Shown: positions 7,440 to 18,046, counted from the stretch's first letter. The stretch is 27,239 nt of DNA from Holophaga sp. (GCA_031292735.1 JARLGP010000165.1:1-27239); one strand, 5' to 3'. Notes: generated by a model from the letters alone, not told the origin. Numbers and translations are program-made.

Positions 7440-8297
7440 ATGGCGACAGACAAGGAACCGATCCAGGAAGACCGTTACGTCTATGACCTCAAGGCCGCGC
7501 CCAACCGTCAGGTGGTGCTGCCCAAGACCGTCCCCCTGCCCAGCCTGAAAACCTACCTGGAAGAGCAGGCCGCCGCCGCGGCGGCCGACGAGGCCAAGTG
7601 GCAGAAGGCCCAGGCTGATTTCCAGACCGCCAAGGCCAAGGCCGAAGCCGAAGGCAAGGACGCCCCCAAGCCGCCGGTGCGGCCGGTGCCCAAGGCCGAC
7701 ACCAACGACATGAAGTTTCCCGCGCCGGTCGCCGCCACCGACCCTGACCTGCTCCACCTCCAGGCCGTGCTCGGCCCCAAGGTTGAAGAGATCTTCCAGC
7801 AGGCCGGGGAGCTCACCTGCCAGGTGGCCAAGGAGGCCATCCTGGAGGCCCTGACCCTGTGCCGGGACGATGCCGCCCTCGGCTACGAGATGCTGGCCGA
7901 CGAAACCGCCACCCACTACCCGGCCGCCAAGGATTTCGCCTTTTCCGTGGTCTACCACCTCACCAGCATCCGCCGGAGCAAGCGGCTTCGCCTGCGCATC
8001 CTGGTTCCCGATGGCTTCGAACCGGACACCGCCGTCCCGGTCTACCCCACTGCCAACTGGCTGGAGCGGGAGATCTGGGACATGCTGGGCATCCGTTTCC
8101 GCAACCACCCGGACATGACCCGCATCCTTTGTCCCGAGGACTGGGAAGCCCATGCCCTGCGCAAGGAATACCCCACCACCGGCCTGGGCCAGCGGGACAT
8201 CGATTTCAGGGAAGACCGGAGCGGCGTGCTCATGCGCATCGCGATGGAAAAAGCTGGCAACATGGGGATCAACCTCAACCCCCCAAGAGCGGAATAA
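7440..8297 (+). CDS. nuoC: NADH-quinone oxidoreductase subunit C (30 kDa) with long N-terminal extension
   Basis: NuoC is part of the peripheral quinone module. The core begins near residue 104 and contains the family signature at 208-230 (LEREIWDMLGIRF, then HPDMTRIL), followed by the LRKEYP segment. At 285 residues it is longer than most stand-alone NuoC proteins, because about the first 100 residues are an unusual leader. That leader has a Val/Pro-rich start and an Ala/Lys/Glu-rich stretch (41-75) likely to be helical, then a Pro-rich linker (76-87). The ATG at 7440 directly follows nuoB. Codon use in the leader looks like that of the rest of the gene, so I do not regard it as a wrong start. 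Confidence 0.93.
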   Translation: MATDKEPIQEDRYVYDLKAAPNRQVVLPKTVPLPSLKTYLEEQAAAAAADEAKWQKAQADFQTAKAKAEAEGKDAPKPPVRPVPKADTNDMKFPAPVAATDPDLLHLQAVLGPKVEEIFQQAGELTCQVAKEAILEALTLCRDDAALGYEMLADETATHYPAAKDFAFSVVYHLTSIRRSKRLRLRILVPDGFEPDTAVPVYPTANWLEREIWDMLGIRFRNHPDMTRILCPEDWEAHALRKEYPTTGLGQRDIDFREDRSGVLMRIAMEKAGNMGINLNPPRAE

Positions 8298-8320
8298 CGC
8301 ACCGGATTTAGGAGTTCCTT

Positions 8321-9421
8321 GTGTTCAAGAACGAGGAAATGGAAATCAATATGGGACCGCAGCACCCGTCCACCCACGGGGTGCTACGGCTGAAGCTGAA
8401 GCTGGACGGCGAGGTGGTCACCCACTGCCGGCCGATGATCGGCTACCTGCACCGAGGGGTGGAGAAGATCTGCGAGAACAAGACGTTCTTCCAGGGCCAG
8501 GTGTGGACCGACCGCATGGACTACACCTCGGCGGTGGCCAACAACCTGGGCTGGGCCGAGGCGGTCGAGAAGCTGTTCGGCATCACCGTGCCCAGGCGGG
8601 CCCAGTACATCCGCACCATGCTGAACGAGTTCAACCGGCTGTCCTCGCACCTCATCTGGTTGGGCACCCACGCCATGGACATCGGCGCCTTGACGGTGTT
8701 CCTCTACACCTTCCGGGAACGGGAGGACATCCTCGACATCTTCGAGTCCTTCTGCGGGGCCCGGCTCACCACCACGGCCTTCCGCATCGGCGGGCTGCGG
8801 GAGGACCTGCCGCCCGGCATCGAAAAGCAGATCCGGAAGTTCCAGGCCAAATTCCTGGACTGCCTGAACGAGTACGAAACGCTTCTCACCGAAAACCGGA
8901 TCTGGAAGAAGCGCACCATCGGCACGGGCCTGCTCAACTCCACCGACGCCATCGCCATGGGGGTGACCGGCCCGGTGCTGCGCGCCGCCGGCGTTCCGTT
9001 CGATGTGCGCAAGGCCTTCCCGTACGCTTCCTACGCGGAGATGGATTTCGAGGTGCCCACCCGGACCGAGGGCGACAACTACGCCCGGTACCTGGTGCGC
9101 CTGGCCGAGATGCGCCAAAGCCACCGGATCATCCAGCAGTGCATGGACGGGCTGCCGGAAGGGCCGGTGATGGCCAAGATTCCCAGAATCCTCCGTTCCG
9201 AAGTGAACGAGGTCTACCACCCCACCGAGGCGCCCAAGGGAGAGCTGGGCTACTACCTGGTGGGGGAGAAGGGTTCCTTGAATCCGTACCGCTTCCATGT
9301 GCGGGGACCCGGCTTCATCAACCTCCAGGCCCTGCCCATGATGGTAAAGGGAGGCCTGGTCGCGGACTGCATCGCCACCATCGGCACGCTTGACGTGGTT
9401 TTGGGAGAGATCGACCGATGA
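8321..9421 (+). CDS. nuoD: NADH-quinone oxidoreductase subunit D (49 kDa)
   Basis: NuoD forms the quinone-binding pocket with NuoB. The 366-residue protein starts at a GTG with GGAG six bases upstream. It opens almost directly with the conserved MGPQHPSTHGVLR block (11-23) and ends with the family's C-terminal VLGEIDR. Between these lie HRGVEK, the RAQYIR segment and the EAPKGELGYYLV block typical of the family. The N terminus is shorter than in many homologues, but no core motif is missing. It is separate from nuoC, unlike the fused NuoCD of Escherichia coli. Its stop overlaps the nuoH start by four bases (ATGA). Confidence 0.96.
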   Translation: MFKNEEMEINMGPQHPSTHGVLRLKLKLDGEVVTHCRPMIGYLHRGVEKICENKTFFQGQVWTDRMDYTSAVANNLGWAEAVEKLFGITVPRRAQYIRTMLNEFNRLSSHLIWLGTHAMDIGALTVFLYTFREREDILDIFESFCGARLTTTAFRIGGLREDLPPGIEKQIRKFQAKFLDCLNEYETLLTENRIWKKRTIGTGLLNSTDAIAMGVTGPVLRAAGVPFDVRKAFPYASYAEMDFEVPTRTEGDNYARYLVRLAEMRQSHRIIQQCMDGLPEGPVMAKIPRILRSEVNEVYHPTEAPKGELGYYLVGEKGSLNPYRFHVRGPGFINLQALPMMVKGGLVADCIATIGTLDVVLGEIDR

Positions 9422-10575
9422 ACCCCACCGCTTCCATGACCTTGCTTCAGATCAGCGTGATGGCCATCCTTCAGACCGTCGCCGTGCTCATCTTCATCTT
9501 CATCGTGGTTCCGGTCACCACCTTCGCCGAGCGCAAGGTGCTGGGCTTCGTGCAGGACCGCCTGGGCGCCGTCCGTCTCGCCGGGCACCTGGTCGGGTTC
9601 ACCGGCTGGATGAACCGGGTCATGTGGGGCATGGGCAGGGTGCCCTTCCTGTCCGCCCTCCGCGGGCTGCCCCAGTTCGTCGGGGACATCATCAAGCTCT
9701 TCGTGAAGGAGGACATCGTCCCGGAGCACTCGGACCACCTCATGTTCAGGATCGCGCCGGCCATCTCCATGATCGCTTCGGTGGCGGTGTTCGCCGGCAT
9801 CAGCTTCTACCCTGGGGCCCTCTTCACCTTCCCCAGGGCCGTCCCCATCGTGGGCGGGCTGCCCTTCACCGGCTTCATCAGCAACATGAACATCGGCCTG
9901 CTGTTCATCCTGGGGGTCTCCTCGGTGGGCGTCTACGGCATCGTGCTGGGCGGCTGGGCTTCCAATTCCAAGTTCCCCCTGCTGGGCGGGCTGCGTTCGG
10001 CCGCCCAGATCGTGAGCTACGAGGTGCCCCTCACCCTCAGCCTCATGGCTCCAGTGGTCCTCACCGGAACCCTGAACTTCAATGAGATGACCCGCAAACT
10101 TGCCACGGAGATGCCCCTGGCCGCCATCCCGCTCCTGTTCGTGGGCTTTTTCATCTACCTCACCTGCGGCTTCGCCGAGACCAACCGCCTGCCCTTCGAC
10201 ATGCCCGAGGCCGAGAACGAACTGGTGGCCGGGTTCCATACGGAATACGCCGGGATGCGGTTCGGGTTCTTCTACCTGGCCGAGTACATCAACATGATCG
10301 TCGTGTCGGCCCTGGCCAGTTCCTTCTTCCTGGGCGGGCCCTTCCTGCTCCCCTTCGGTCTGCACCGTTTCCTGCTGCACGTTCCCTTCATCGGCCCACC
10401 GAACGTCATCTGGTTCGTGGTCAAGATCCTGTTCCTTCTTTTTGTCTACATCTGGGTTCGCGGCACCATTCCCCGCTACCGGTACGACCAGATCATGGCG
10501 GTCGCGTGGAAATACTTGATCCCCTTCACGCTGATCCTCGTGCTGTTGGCCGCAATCGTCCGCTATGCCGCCTAG
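9418..10575 (+). CDS. nuoH: NADH-quinone oxidoreductase subunit H, with loop insertion
   Basis: NuoH is the membrane subunit that links the quinone cavity to the pumping arm. The 385-residue protein has eight or nine hydrophobic segments and the conserved blocks FAERKVLGF (36-44), NMNIGLLFILG, SYEVPLTLSLM, AETNRLPFDMPEAENELVAG and the C-terminal RGTIPRYRYDQ. It is clearly longer than the 325-residue Escherichia coli protein. The usual GPN-x-VG motif after the first helix is replaced by LGAVRLAG, and about 25 extra residues (within 51-82, around 9568-9663) precede the GLPQFVGDIIKLFVKED block. A further stretch near 135-155 is also long. The ATG overlaps the nuoD stop. No nuoE, nuoF or nuoG lies between nuoD and nuoH. 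Confidence 0.95.
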   Translation: MNPTASMTLLQISVMAILQTVAVLIFIFIVVPVTTFAERKVLGFVQDRLGAVRLAGHLVGFTGWMNRVMWGMGRVPFLSALRGLPQFVGDIIKLFVKEDIVPEHSDHLMFRIAPAISMIASVAVFAGISFYPGALFTFPRAVPIVGGLPFTGFISNMNIGLLFILGVSSVGVYGIVLGGWASNSKFPLLGGLRSAAQIVSYEVPLTLSLMAPVVLTGTLNFNEMTRKLATEMPLAAIPLLFVGFFIYLTCGFAETNRLPFDMPEAENELVAGFHTEYAGMRFGFFYLAEYINMIVVSALASSFFLGGPFLLPFGLHRFLLHVPFIGPPNVIWFVVKILFLLFVYIWVRGTIPRYRYDQIMAVAWKYLIPFTLILVLLAAIVRYAA

Positions 10576-10587
10576 GGGAGTTCGACC

Positions 10588-11106
10588 ATGAACAAGTTTC
10601 TGAAAACACTGATCCCCATCGACATCTACAAGGGCCTTAAGCTCACCGGCACCCACTTCCTGAGGGTGTTCTGCACCGCCAACCGGCGCAAGGTGCCGCT
10701 CCACCGGGTGCAGGAATACCCGGAAGTGGTGGCCAAGGTGGCGCCCCGCTACCGCGGCCGGCTGACCATGCTCAAGGACGAACAGGGCGAGATCAAGTGC
10801 GTCTGCTGCCTGGCCTGCGAAAAGATCTGCCCGACCCAGGTGATCACCATCGAGGCCGGCAAGAAGGAAGGACGCAAGACCAAGCTGCCGCTCCGCTACG
10901 ACTTCGAGATGGAGCGCTGCATCTTCTGCGAGTTCTGCGTGGAGAGCTGCGGCTTCGATTCCATCATCCTCAATCATCAGTTCGAACTTGCGGCGTACAA
11001 TCGGGAAGACTTCTCCATCGGAATGCTGGGCAAATCCCAGAACATGTTCCAACTGACCCCGGTCGGCAAGTTCTCGTATTCGGACTCCGATTCGGACAAG
11101 GACTGA
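10588..11106 (+). CDS. nuoI: NADH-quinone oxidoreductase subunit I (two [4Fe-4S] clusters)
   Basis: NuoI carries clusters N6a and N6b in the peripheral arm. In this 172-residue protein the first motif is complete (Cys71, 74, 77 and 81 followed by Pro). The second motif has all four cysteines (111, 114, 117, 121) but Gly122 in place of the usual proline. The C terminus ends in an acidic Ser/Asp repeat (163-172). The ATG at 10588 has GGGGAG nine bases upstream. It stands 12 bases after nuoH and before nuoJ, as in standard nuo operons. Confidence 0.95.
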   Translation: MNKFLKTLIPIDIYKGLKLTGTHFLRVFCTANRRKVPLHRVQEYPEVVAKVAPRYRGRLTMLKDEQGEIKCVCCLACEKICPTQVITIEAGKKEGRKTKLPLRYDFEMERCIFCEFCVESCGFDSIILNHQFELAAYNREDFSIGMLGKSQNMFQLTPVGKFSYSDSDSDKD

Positions 11107-11135
11107 ATCTTCCCTTTTAAAGGACAAGGCGTCCC

Positions 11136-11687
11136 ATGGACTCATTGCTAGCACTGATCGGCCACCACCTGTTCCACCTGTTCGGCATCATGGCCGTGCT
11201 TGGGGCGCTGGCCTTGATCTTCTCCAAGAATGCCATCCACAGCGTCGTCGGCTTCCTGCTGAGCATGCTGTCCGTGGCCGGCTGCTACCTCACGCTCTCC
11301 GCCGAGTTCCTGGCGGTGGCCCAGCTGCTGGTCTACGCCGGCGGCATCGTGGTGCTGTTCCTGTTCGTGGTCATGCTGGTCGAGATGACCAAGTACAAGG
11401 AGAAGGGCTTGTTCCAGTCGCAGGCCAAGTTCGCCATCCCGGTGGTGGCGGTGGGCGCGGTGGTCATCATCAGCGTGTTCTGGAAGACCGTGTTCGGCGC
11501 CGGGGCGGAAACCGCCCTGACCCTCAAGCCCGGGCTGGCCCAGGGGCTGGACGTGGCCAGCCAGAACGCCCAGGCGGTGAGCCGGGGGTTGTTCGCCCAG
11601 TTCCTGCTGCCCTTTGAAATCCTGTCGGTGATCCTGCTGGTGGCCCTGGTGGGCGCCGTGGTGCTGGCCAAGACGGAGCGGGTGTGA
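11136..11687 (+). CDS. nuoJ: NADH-quinone oxidoreductase subunit J
   Basis: NuoJ is a membrane subunit next to NuoK; its third helix is involved in coupling. The 183-residue protein shows five hydrophobic segments. The conserved block LAVAQLLVYAGGIVVLFLFV is at about residues 54-73, followed by a VMLVEMT segment. AAAGGACAAGG lies upstream of the ATG at 11136. One base separates its stop from nuoK. Confidence 0.94.
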   Translation: MDSLLALIGHHLFHLFGIMAVLGALALIFSKNAIHSVVGFLLSMLSVAGCYLTLSAEFLAVAQLLVYAGGIVVLFLFVVMLVEMTKYKEKGLFQSQAKFAIPVVAVGAVVIISVFWKTVFGAGAETALTLKPGLAQGLDVASQNAQAVSRGLFAQFLLPFEILSVILLVALVGAVVLAKTERV

Positions 11688-11688
11688 C

Positions 11689-11991
11689 ATGCCAAGCATG
11701 AATGCGGTCCTCTTGATTTCCTTCCTGTTGTTCTCGGTGGGGGTGGCCGGTGTGCTGATCCGGCGCAACGTCCTGATCATCCTCATGTGCGTGGAATTGA
11801 TGCTGAACGCCGCCAACCTCAACCTGGTGGCCTTCGCCCGGCACAGCGGCACCGTGAACGGGCAGGCCTTCGCCCTGCTGGTGATGGGTCTGGCGGCGGC
11901 GGAAGTGGCCATCGGCCTGGCCCTGGTGGTGGCGCTCTACCGGAAGAAGGACTCCATCCAGGTGGATCAGATCAACCTCCTCAAGGGCTGA
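11689..11991 (+). CDS. nuoK: NADH-quinone oxidoreductase subunit K
   Basis: This 100-residue, three-helix antiporter-like subunit has the two conserved membrane glutamates at positions 36 (CVELMLNAANL) and 72 (AAEVAIGL), the same numbering as in Escherichia coli NuoK. Length and motifs are standard. It follows nuoJ with a one-base gap. The 46 bases between it and nuoL hold nothing recognisable apart from a weak ribosome site. Confidence 0.96.
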   Translation: MPSMNAVLLISFLLFSVGVAGVLIRRNVLIILMCVELMLNAANLNLVAFARHSGTVNGQAFALLVMGLAAAEVAIGLALVVALYRKKDSIQVDQINLLKG

Positions 11992-12037
11992 AGGCAGCTT
12001 TGGGCGACCCCTCAGGAATCAGATTTCGGGTGAACGA

Positions 12038-14260
<2,223 letters not shown>

Positions 14261-14297
14261 GATTCCACTCGCCCGTTTGTTGATTGTCGGAGTTCCC

Positions 14298-15911
14298 ATG
14301 ATTCCCTGGTATCAAAACCTCCCGCTGTGGGTCACGTTCGTCCCTCTCATTGGGGCCCTGCCCCTGCTCTTGGTGCCCAAGGGCCGACGCCGGGTGTTCG
14401 AGCTGGGCGCGCTGGCCATCACCATCTTCGACTTCCTGCTGAGCATCCCGTTGTGGGTGACCTACGACCGCAGCTCGGCGGCGGTGCAGTGGGCGACCTC
14501 CCTGACCTGGATCCCCAGCCTCGGGGTCAAGTTCAGCGTGGGGATGGACGGCATCAGCCTGGTGCTGCTGCTGCTGACCACACTCCTGGGGTTCATCTCG
14601 GTGTGGTGCTCGTTCACCGCCATCAACGAACGGCACAAGGAGTACTACATCTGGATCCTGGTGATGCAGTTCAGCATGATGGGCGTGTTCATCACCCAGG
14701 ACATGTTCCTCTTCTACCTGTTCTGGGAACTGATGCTGGTGCCCATGTACTTCCTCATCGCCATCTGGGGCGGACCCCAGCGGCTGTATGCGGCCATCAA
14801 GCTGTTCCTCTACACCCTGTCCGGTTCCGTGCTGATGCTGGTGGCCATCCTGGCCATCTACTTCCTGCAGTACCGCACCACCGGCCGCTACGACATGTCG
14901 ATCGCCTCGTTCCAGGCCATGTCCGCGGTGGTGGCCCAGCAGAGCCACAACTTCCAGATCCTGCTCGCCCTGGCCCTGTTCATCGGGTTCGCCATCAAGG
15001 TGCCCATGTTCCCCTTCCACACCTGGCTGCCTGACGCCCACGTGGAAGCGCCCACCGCCGGGTCGGTGATCCTGGCCGGCATCCTCCTGAAGATGGGCAC
15101 CTACGGCTTCGTCCGGTTCCTGCTGCCCATCGCCCCCAAGGCGACCATGGAGCTGATGCCCTGGTTCATGGGGCTGGCCCTGATCGGCGTCATCTACGGC
15201 GCGCTGGTGGCCATGATCCAGAAGGACATGAAGAAGCTGGTGGCCTACTCCTCGGTGAGCCACCTGGGTCTGTGCATGCTCGGCCTGTTCGCCCTGAACC
15301 CCAACGGGATCACCGGCGGCATCTTCCAGATGATCAACCACGGCATTTCCACCTCGGCACTGTTCCTCCTGGTGGGCATCGTCTATGAGCGGCGCCACAC
15401 CCGGCTCATCGCCGAATACGGCGGGCTGTCCAAGACCATGCCGGTCTACGCCACCATCTTCATGATCATGACCATGAGCAGCATCGGCCTGCCCGGCCTG
15501 AACGGGTTCATCGGCGAGTTCGCCATCCTCCAGGGTGCCTTCCAGGCCGCTCCGTGGCTGGCGGTGGCGGCCACCACCGGCATCGTGCTGGGCTCGGCCT
15601 ACATGCTCTGGCTGTTCCAGCGGGCCATGTTCGGCCCCATCAGCGAAGTGAACACCAAGATGAAGGACCTGAGCGCCCGGGAAGTCTGCTACTTCCTTCC
15701 CCTGGTGGCCGCCGCCTTCTGGATCGGGCTCTATCCCAAGCCGGTCATGGACGTGCTGCGCCAGCCGGTGATCAAGCTGGTGCGCCAGGTGAACCCCGAC
15801 TTCTACAAGCAGGAGGCCCTGGAAGCCGGCCAGCGCGCCGCGGCCAAGGCCGGCATGGCGGCCATGGGCTTGCCCGGAGCCACCCCTGAATCCGAAGAGG
15901 GAGGTAACTGA
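14298..15911 (+). CDS. nuoM: NADH-quinone oxidoreductase subunit M, proton-translocating
   Basis: NuoM is the second antiporter-like subunit. In this 537-residue protein the conserved Glu lies in YLFWELMLVPMYFLI. The channel block KVPMFPFHTWLPDAHVEAPT and the Lys-containing KKLVAYSSVSHLG are present. I chose the ATG at 14298 because CGGAG stands five bases upstream; the frame also opens at a TTG at 14277, without a ribosome site. The last 35 residues form an Ala/Glu-rich soluble tail. Its stop overlaps the nuoN start by one base. Confidence 0.95.
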   Translation: MIPWYQNLPLWVTFVPLIGALPLLLVPKGRRRVFELGALAITIFDFLLSIPLWVTYDRSSAAVQWATSLTWIPSLGVKFSVGMDGISLVLLLLTTLLGFISVWCSFTAINERHKEYYIWILVMQFSMMGVFITQDMFLFYLFWELMLVPMYFLIAIWGGPQRLYAAIKLFLYTLSGSVLMLVAILAIYFLQYRTTGRYDMSIASFQAMSAVVAQQSHNFQILLALALFIGFAIKVPMFPFHTWLPDAHVEAPTAGSVILAGILLKMGTYGFVRFLLPIAPKATMELMPWFMGLALIGVIYGALVAMIQKDMKKLVAYSSVSHLGLCMLGLFALNPNGITGGIFQMINHGISTSALFLLVGIVYERRHTRLIAEYGGLSKTMPVYATIFMIMTMSSIGLPGLNGFIGEFAILQGAFQAAPWLAVAATTGIVLGSAYMLWLFQRAMFGPISEVNTKMKDLSAREVCYFLPLVAAAFWIGLYPKPVMDVLRQPVIKLVRQVNPDFYKQEALEAGQRAAAKAGMAAMGLPGATPESEEGGN

Positions 15912-17374
15912 TGCCTTTCGCCGCTGGTCTGTGGGAGGCCCTGATCCGGGATCTTCCGCTTCTCTTCCCCCAGATCATCCTCATCGTCACCGCCACGGTG
16001 ATGCTCTGGCCGGGGGACCTGTTCGTGCCCCGGGGCGAAAAGCGCCGCTGGGCCTACGTATCCATCATCGCCCTGATCGCCGCCGGCCTGGCGGTGGCCA
16101 CCACTCCCCGTGGCCTGGGCTTCTCCGACATGTTCGAGGTGGACGGCATCACCAAGGGCTTCCAGTATCTGGTGCTGGCCGCGGGGGTGATCACCATCCT
16201 GCTGAGCCAGCTGCAGCTGAACGCCCTGAAGGAGCAGACGGTCGAATACTACGCGCTGCTGCTGTTCTCGGTCACCGGCATGCTGTTCCTGGTGGGCGCC
16301 ACCGACCTCATCTCCATCTACTTCTCCCTGGAGCTGATGGCCCTTTGCATCTACATCCTGGTGGCCTACTTCCGAACCCAGGACCGCAGCATCGAGGCCG
16401 GCGTGAAGTACTTCCTGCTGGGGGCCTTCTCCAGCGGCATCCTGCTGTTCGGGATCAGCCTGCTGTTCGCCGCCGCCGGCGGGGTCACCACCAACCTGGT
16501 GGAACTCAACGACAAGCTGGCCCTGGTGCCGTCCAACAGCAACCTCCTGGTGTTCACCGGGGTGCTGATGGTGATGGTGGGCTTCTGCTTCAAGGTGGCG
16601 GCGGTGCCGTTCCACATGTGGTCGCCCGACGCCTACGACGGCGCTCCCACCCCGATCACCGCCTTCATGTCCATGGCGCCCAAGGCCGCCTCCCTGGCCG
16701 CCTTCCTCCGGGTGTTCGGCACCGGCTTCAACGGGGTGCAGGCCGACTGGATGCCGGCGCTGGGCTTCGTGGCCGCGGCCAGCATGATCCTGGGCAACAT
16801 TGCCGCCCTGAAGCAGCAGACCATGAAACGCCTGTTGGCCTATTCCAGCATCGCCCATGTGGGCTACATGCTGCTGGGGGTGATGAGCGCCGGGTCTCCT
16901 GGCGGGGCCCAGGCCGTCTGGCTCTACATGTTCACCTACCTGCTCATGCAGAGCGGCGCCTTCGCCATCATCATCTTCCTGCAGGGCAAAGGGGTCGGCG
17001 AGCGGATCGAGGATTTCCGCGGGCTGGGCCGCACCCGGCCGCTGCTGGCCTTCGCCATGATGGTGGTCATGCTGAGCTTGGCCGGGGTTCCCCCGCTGGT
17101 GGGCTTCTTCAGCAAGTTCTTCCTGTTCAAGCTGGCCATCGAACAGGGCCACGTGACCCTCACCGTCATCGCCCTGCTCACCAGCGCCGTGGCCGCCTAC
17201 TACTACCTGGCCGTGGTGGCGCTGATGTACTTCAAGGAGCCCGCCCCCGCGGCGGGGGAGCCGCGGATCATGGGAACCATCACCACCTGGGTGGTGGGGC
17301 TGTCCTGCGCCCTGGTGCTGCTGGGCACCTGCTTTGGCGCCAAGCTGCTGGACTGGGCCGCGACCATCGTGTAG
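15911..17374 (+). CDS. nuoN: NADH-quinone oxidoreductase subunit N, proton-translocating
   Basis: NuoN is the third antiporter-like subunit and the last gene of the operon. The 487-residue protein has the conserved Glu in YFSLELMALCIYIL, the lysine-bearing KVAAVPFHMWSPDAYDGAPTPITAF block and MKRLLAYSSIAHVGYML. The ATG at 15911 shares one base with the nuoM stop (TGATG) and has GAGG just upstream. Length is normal. After its stop comes a 100-base gap with a prominent inverted-repeat structure. Confidence 0.95.
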   Translation: MPFAAGLWEALIRDLPLLFPQIILIVTATVMLWPGDLFVPRGEKRRWAYVSIIALIAAGLAVATTPRGLGFSDMFEVDGITKGFQYLVLAAGVITILLSQLQLNALKEQTVEYYALLLFSVTGMLFLVGATDLISIYFSLELMALCIYILVAYFRTQDRSIEAGVKYFLLGAFSSGILLFGISLLFAAAGGVTTNLVELNDKLALVPSNSNLLVFTGVLMVMVGFCFKVAAVPFHMWSPDAYDGAPTPITAFMSMAPKAASLAAFLRVFGTGFNGVQADWMPALGFVAAASMILGNIAALKQQTMKRLLAYSSIAHVGYMLLGVMSAGSPGGAQAVWLYMFTYLLMQSGAFAIIIFLQGKGVGERIEDFRGLGRTRPLLAFAMMVVMLSLAGVPPLVGFFSKFFLFKLAIEQGHVTLTVIALLTSAVAAYYYLAVVALMYFKEPAPAAGEPRIMGTITTWVVGLSCALVLLGTCFGAKLLDWAATIV

Positions 17375-17392
17375 CCGATGACGGAAGGTCCC

Positions 17393-17420
17393 TTGCGCGA
17401 GGGGGGAATCTAATTATTAT
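17393..17420 (+). promoter_or_regulatory. Candidate promoter for the secreted protein downstream of nuoN
   Basis: TTGCGC (17393-17398) and TATTAT (17415-17420) are spaced by 16 bases, with the -10 part inside a conspicuous AT-rich island. The -35 is poor, so this is tentative. The -10 falls within the inner arm of the inverted repeat at 17410-17427. Confidence 0.3.
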
Positions 17421-17444
17421 TAATTAGTAGCTCATTCCCTCCTC
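17399..17444 (+). repeat. Nested inverted repeat after nuoN (hairpin; terminator or operator)
   Basis: The outer arms 17399-17409 and 17434-17444 are complementary over 11 positions, ten exact and one G-U. Inside is a perfect AT-only-core inverted repeat, 17410-17427 (CTAATTA, four-base loop, TAATTAG). The RNA could form a long hairpin. No T-run follows on either strand, so a standard intrinsic terminator is not certain. A 3'-end stabiliser for nuo mRNA, or an operator at the next gene's promoter, would also fit. Confidence 0.5.
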
Positions 17445-17474
17445 CGCTTCGGTGGCCCGCCTGGAGTTGCCTGC

Positions 17475-18041
17475 ATGAACGTGAACCTGTCTCTGCTCCT
17501 CCGCGTCGGCATCGTCCCCCTGGTCCTGCTCGCCGCCCCGCTCAGGGCCCAGATCCTGGATTACCAGACGGTGGCCAACGATTCCGCGGCGGACTGGAAA
17601 GTGACCTTTTCCAAGGACGGTCTGGCGGCGCTGCCCAAGGATCCCAATGACTGCGCCAGCCTGCAGATCATGGATGCCAGCGGGAGGCGGCAGATCGGTG
17701 TCCTCAAGAACAAGAATCTCAGCATCACCCTGGCAAAGGGGCAAACCTACCAGTTCCGGTTCCACATGCCGGAATCGGTGACGGCTGCCATCGACCGGGC
17801 CAAGCGGGAAAAGAAAAAGGTTCTAGTCGACAAGAAGAAGTTCCCCGGCGGGATTGTCCAGATGGGCCTCTGCTTTGAAAACAGCAAGAAGAAGCGGTTC
17901 GAGTTCTGGGAAACCGCCTTGCCGGAAACGGGTGTGATGGCGGCGGGATTCAATTTCAAGGACGACGACGTGCCGGCCGAATTCACCATGGAAGATGAAC
18001 AAAACATCAGCATCACCAAGCCGGCCCCCAGCGACAACTAG
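17475..18041 (+). CDS. Secreted protein of unknown function
   Basis: I do not recognise this 188-residue protein. Residues 1-25 form a clear Sec signal peptide (hydrophobic LLLRVGIVPLVLLAAPLRA, probable cleavage after RA). The mature part begins with a beta-rich section and has a Lys-rich middle (about 98-120) containing REKKKVLVDKKKF. Cysteines occur only near residues 60 and 135. An acidic region ends in EFTMEDEQNISITK. GGAG stands eight bases before the ATG at 17475. It lies between nuo and the convergent NRDE gene, five bases from the latter's stop, and appears to be a single-gene unit. Confidence 0.75.
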   Translation: MNVNLSLLLRVGIVPLVLLAAPLRAQILDYQTVANDSAADWKVTFSKDGLAALPKDPNDCASLQIMDASGRRQIGVLKNKNLSITLAKGQTYQFRFHMPESVTAAIDRAKREKKKVLVDKKKFPGGIVQMGLCFENSKKKRFEFWETALPETGVMAAGFNFKDDDVPAEFTMEDEQNISITKPAPSDN

Positions 18042-18046
18042 CCAGC

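Noticed and set aside
9253..11154. 633-codon open frame on the minus strand, antisense to nuoD, nuoH and nuoI
   Set aside because: Composition is extreme in His, Gly, Glu, Asp and Gln, as expected from the complement of GC-rich codons; it is antisense to three certain genes and has no domain.
17226..17262. GC-rich inverted repeat near the end of nuoN
   Set aside because: Lies inside coding sequence and is explained by Ala/Pro/Gly codons.
15931..17427. 498-codon plus-strand frame overlapping nuoN
   Set aside because: Out-of-frame shadow of nuoN, rich in Arg, Gly, Pro and His.
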